Shown: positions 6,812 to 7,196 of the stretch, piece after piece
How the letters are laid out: every line of letters starts with the position of its first letter
How positions within the stretch are numbered: position 1 is the stretch's first letter
NCBI GenBank assembly: GCA_937952245.1
Contig: CALFYS010000040.1
Span: 1 to 7,196, forward strand
Source of the DNA: an uncultured Alphaproteobacteria bacterium
GTDB lineage: Bacteria; Pseudomonadota; Alphaproteobacteria; Puniceispirillales; UBA1172
Direction of reading: 5' to 3'
DNA: 7,196 nt
The notes under the pieces: generated by a model
Told to the model about the DNA's origin: nothing
Databases searched by the model: none
Seen by the model: only the letters and a program-made list of their open reading frames with translations
Translations under genes and position numbers: made by a program

Positions 6812-7196
6812 GCCAAATACCTCTTCCAAAAGAGGGGCATTTATTACTTCGAGCGACGCATCCCAAAGGACCTTAGCGCTCATTATCAGGCCCCAAAAAT
6901 CATTAAATCATTACGGACAACACGAAAGGCAGATGCAGTCACTCTTTCAGCACAGTTTGCACAGCGACTAGATGCTTACTGGGCATCTATTCGCCTTGAA
7001 GAGTTTTCTTCAATCTATTGTAAGCCAGCCTTGCATGAGGCAAGGCCTCAACCAACCCATCATTTAAAATCCCCCCTTATGTCTGAAGCACTAGAACTTT
7101 ATATCTCTATGAAAGGCCGTGATCGTGATAAGCGATTCAAGGCATATGCCAAACGTTCAGTTGGATATTTGTTTAAGGCTGTTAAAGACAAGCCGC
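6809..7196 (+). CDS. Tyrosine recombinase/integrase, DUF6538-type N-terminus (partial, 3' cut by window)
   Basis: The first 129 codons of a phage-type integrase; the catalytic C-terminal domain (Arg...His-x-x-Arg...Tyr) lies beyond the window. The N-terminus, AKYLFQKRGIYYFERRIPKDL at residues 2-22, is the small beta-strand arm-binding segment (pattern xYLxxRGxxYYFRRRIPxDL) typical of DUF6538 integrases that target tRNA genes in Proteobacteria. It is followed by SLRTTRKADAVTLSAQFAQRLDAYW (about residues 35-59), the usual alignment of repeat-length helices in these proteins, and from about 91 by the start of the core-binding domain (SEALELYISMKGRDRDKRFKAY). It must start at TTG 6809 because a stop precedes it. 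The frame stays open to position 7195. Its lower G+C and its place directly after an intact tRNA-Leu indicate horizontal acquisition. It should cut and join at the tRNA 3' end. Whether the gene is complete cannot be told. Confidence 0.85.
   Translation, partial: MAKYLFQKRGIYYFERRIPKDLSAHYQAPKIIKSLRTTRKADAVTLSAQFAQRLDAYWASIRLEEFSSIYCKPALHEARPQPTHHLKSPLMSEALELYISMKGRDRDKRFKAYAKRSVGYLFKAVKDKP

Larger units (their letters stand above)
6732..7196 (+). mobile_element. Left end of a tRNA-Leu-integrated element (partial)
   Basis: From the end of the tRNA to the window edge the sequence changes character. It is more A/T-rich (a hand count of 240 bases within 6841-7140 gives about 45% G+C, against about 53% for a sampled line of pccA), and the only gene is an integrase pointing away from the tRNA. 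This layout is the usual left border of a genomic island, integrative element or prophage. The cargo and the right border are not visible, so the type of element cannot be named. Confidence 0.65.

Noticed and set aside
6692..6971. Open frames crossing the tRNA 3' end on both strands (63 and 89 codons)
   Set aside because: They translate tRNA sequence; the - strand one ends in the AEKTRTSTG-like string that arises whenever a tRNA T arm is read backwards, and the + strand one is out of frame with the integrase.
6996..7013. TTGAAGA-GTTT-TCTTCAA perfect inverted repeat inside the integrase
   Set aside because: It falls within well-formed coding sequence (LEEFSS) and is A/T-rich; nothing distinguishes it from a chance hairpin.
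7..7196. CRISPR arrays, toxin-antitoxin pairs, retron or other defence modules
   Set aside because: No regularly spaced repeats with unique spacers, no reverse transcriptase, and no nuclease or antitoxin partner next to the HEPN-like gene; any such system would have to lie past the right edge.

Overview
The window looks like a chromosome segment from a medium-G+C alphaproteobacterium. ATP12 assembly factors are essentially confined, among bacteria, to Alphaproteobacteria and are shared with mitochondria. Here atp12 sits directly upstream of a two-subunit propionyl-CoA carboxylase, and the coding style is even at roughly 53-55% G+C by eye. No order can be named with confidence from the sequence alone.

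Left part (7-5667, all + strand): a tight five-gene run. It holds an RluC/RluD-type 23S rRNA pseudouridine synthase, the F1-ATPase assembly chaperone ATP12, the carboxyltransferase (pccB) and biotin-carrying (pccA) subunits of propionyl-CoA carboxylase, and a small protein of unknown function with an RNxxxH motif reminiscent of HEPN domains. Gaps are 5, 16 and 14 bases, and the last gene overlaps pccA by 8 bases, so they are probably co-transcribed, at least from atp12 onward. pccBA convert propionyl-CoA, from odd-chain fatty acids, branched amino acids or propionate, to methylmalonyl-CoA. The mutase and epimerase that would finish the route are not in the window.

Middle part (5668-6642): lipB, the octanoyltransferase that starts lipoate attachment, lies on the - strand and converges on the operon with only about 33 bases between stop codons. 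Upstream of lipB lies about 230-250 bases of non-coding DNA with two sets of short tandem repeats (29-bp and 13-bp periods).

Right part (6643-7196): a complete tRNA-Leu(GAG) with encoded CCA is followed, 77 bases later and on the same strand, by the first 129 codons of a tyrosine recombinase with an N-terminus of the DUF6538 type. It starts at TTG and runs off the window edge. Its DNA is more A/T-rich (about 45% G+C in a 240-base hand count). This is the classic left end of an integrative element inserted in the 3' end of a tRNA gene, so the core chromosome probably ends at the tRNA and an accessory island begins there. Between tRNA and integrase are 9-bp direct repeats with an inverted partner, possible recombination or autoregulatory sites.

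Most of the window is ordinary conserved metabolism. The items worth a second look are the tRNA/integrase junction, the repeats around it, and the unknown HEPN-like gene tied to pccA.
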